From contig CAMHBE010000151.1 of NCBI GenBank assembly GCA_946183095.1, forward strand, positions 1 to 5,682: a stretch of 5,682 bases of DNA, given 5' to 3'. The position numbers and the translations under genes were made by a program. The stretch comes from an uncultured Clostridia bacterium. Lineage in GTDB: Bacteria; Bacillota; Clostridia; Oscillospirales; Ruminococcaceae. Numbering within the stretch: the stretch's first letter is position 1; each line of letters opens with the position of its first letter. This document shows, in pieces, positions 5,469 through 5,682 of this stretch. The notes under the pieces were generated by a model. That model was not told the DNA's origin and did no database searches. It saw only the letters and a program-made list of their open reading frames with translations.

Positions 5469-5495
5469 TTGCACAAAGCTAACTCTTTTGTGCAA
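5469..5495. promoter_or_regulatory. Palindrome TTGCACAAA-N9-TTTGTGCAA, candidate regulator site
   Basis: Perfect 9-base arms (5469-5477, 5487-5495) flank 9 bases. It lies 41 bases upstream of the operon's -35 and about 80 bases upstream of the divergent gene's -35. The loop contains CTAAC, the half-site of the iron-box motif. A degenerate fourth box, GTTGC-N6-CTAAC at 5468-5483, overlaps the left arm. It is suited to an activator or a second repressor; there is no U-run for a terminator. Confidence 0.5.
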
Positions 5496-5576
5496 TATCA
5501 CACAATGCGATTTACGGAAACGAAACACATTTAAAACCTTCAAAGATGTGTAACTTCGATAGAGAAGAAACGGATA

Positions 5577-5605
5577 TTGACGCGGAAGGGAAAATATGAT
5601 ATAAT
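5577..5605 (+). promoter_or_regulatory. Promoter of the divergent plus-strand gene
   Basis: TTGACG (5577-5582), a 17-base spacer and TATAAT (5600-5605) match the housekeeping consensus at 11 of 12 positions. The predicted start near 5612 gives a short leader of about 24 bases. No TTAG-N6-CTAA box overlaps it, so it may not share the iron control of the operon. Confidence 0.8.
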
Positions 5606-5624
5606 AATACTATCATAAGTCCGG

Positions 5625-5632
5625 AAGGTGAG
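5625..5632 (+). promoter_or_regulatory. Ribosome binding site of the divergent gene
   Basis: AAGGTGAG, a good match to the Shine-Dalgarno AAGGAGG with one base changed. It ends 3 bases before ATG 5636-5638, with AAGG 7 bases from it. Confidence 0.65.
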
Positions 5633-5635
5633 TAA

Positions 5636-5682
5636 ATGGAAAGCAATGAAAGCGCTGCGGTGATAGACAGCGACAAGAGAAG
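5636..5682 (+). CDS. Start of an unidentified divergent gene (partial)
   Basis: Fifteen codons (MESNESAAVIDSDKR) are visible before the window ends. The start is supported by a ribosome binding site just upstream and a near-consensus promoter. The N-terminus is polar and acidic, with no signal peptide or membrane helix, so the product is probably cytoplasmic. It is too short to assign a family. A regulator of the neighbouring operon is one possibility, since divergent placement is common for regulators, but nothing in these residues shows it. Confidence 0.6.
   Translation, partial: MESNESAAVIDSDKR

Larger units (their letters stand above)
5234..5635. other. Divergent control region between the iron operon and the plus-strand gene
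   Basis: No convincing gene is seen here. The region holds the operon promoter (5400-5428), three TTAG-N6-CTAA boxes downstream of it (5261-5280, 5343-5358, 5377-5392), a small hairpin (5312-5329), a 27-base palindrome (5469-5495), and the promoter and ribosome binding site of the divergent gene (5577-5632). It is more A/T-rich than the flanking coding sequence. The stretch 5496-5576 shows nothing beyond a weak ACACAT/ATGTGT pair. Confidence 0.8.

Noticed and set aside
5525..5551. ACACAT ... ATGTGT inverted repeat upstream of the divergent gene
   Set aside because: Only 6-base arms with a 15-base loop in A/T-rich sequence; easily expected by chance.
1..5682. CRISPR arrays, insertion sequences, tRNA or rRNA genes
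   Set aside because: No regularly spaced direct repeats, transposase-like protein, terminal repeats or tRNA-like cloverleaf sequence was seen.

Overview
The window holds most of an iron-uptake operon on the minus strand, plus the first codons of a divergent gene on the plus strand. The organism looks like a gut- or rumen-type Firmicute, probably Ruminococcus or Oscillospiraceae. This inference rests on roughly balanced GC content, strong GGAGG/AGGAG ribosome binding sites, and a lipoprotein with a Thr/Ala-rich linker after the lipid-anchor cysteine. No rRNA or other marker fixes the taxon.

Layout, in the direction of minus-strand transcription (high to low coordinates). The 402-base divergent control region (5234-5635) holds a good sigma-A-type promoter for the operon (5400-5428). 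Three copies of a TTAG-N6-CTAA inverted repeat follow in the leader, and a further perfect 9+9 palindrome lies upstream of the promoter. Then come: an FTR1-family iron permease with an extracytoplasmic N-terminal domain and an unusual C-terminal TM2 domain (3557-5233); a P19/Tp34-family metal-binding lipoprotein (2777-3478); a multi-spanning membrane protein ending in a Cys-rich DUF2318 domain (1349-2608); an FtsX/MacB-type ABC permease (53-1342); and the first 13 codons of what is probably a second such permease (1-39). All genes point the same way, with gaps of 78, 168, 6 and 13 bases. The 168-base gap contains two strong hairpins.

The order FTR1 - P19 - DUF2318 - FtsX permease - FtsX permease matches the iron-acquisition locus known in Campylobacter jejuni (Cj1658-Cj1662). 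There an ABC ATPase and thioredoxin-like genes follow, and equivalents are expected beyond the left edge here. In the working model, the surface-anchored P19-like protein captures metal, FTR1 moves iron across the membrane through its two REXXE motifs, and the Fe-S/DUF2318 protein and the ABC module supply redox or energy-dependent functions that remain poorly defined even in characterised relatives.

On the plus strand, a near-perfect promoter (TTGACG-17-TATAAT, 5577-5605) and a ribosome binding site lead into a gene at 5636 that runs off the window after 15 codons and cannot be identified. The points most worth a second look are the FTR1-TM2 fusion and the three spaced TTAG-N6-CTAA boxes, which suggest iron control by a DtxR-type repressor rather than Fur.
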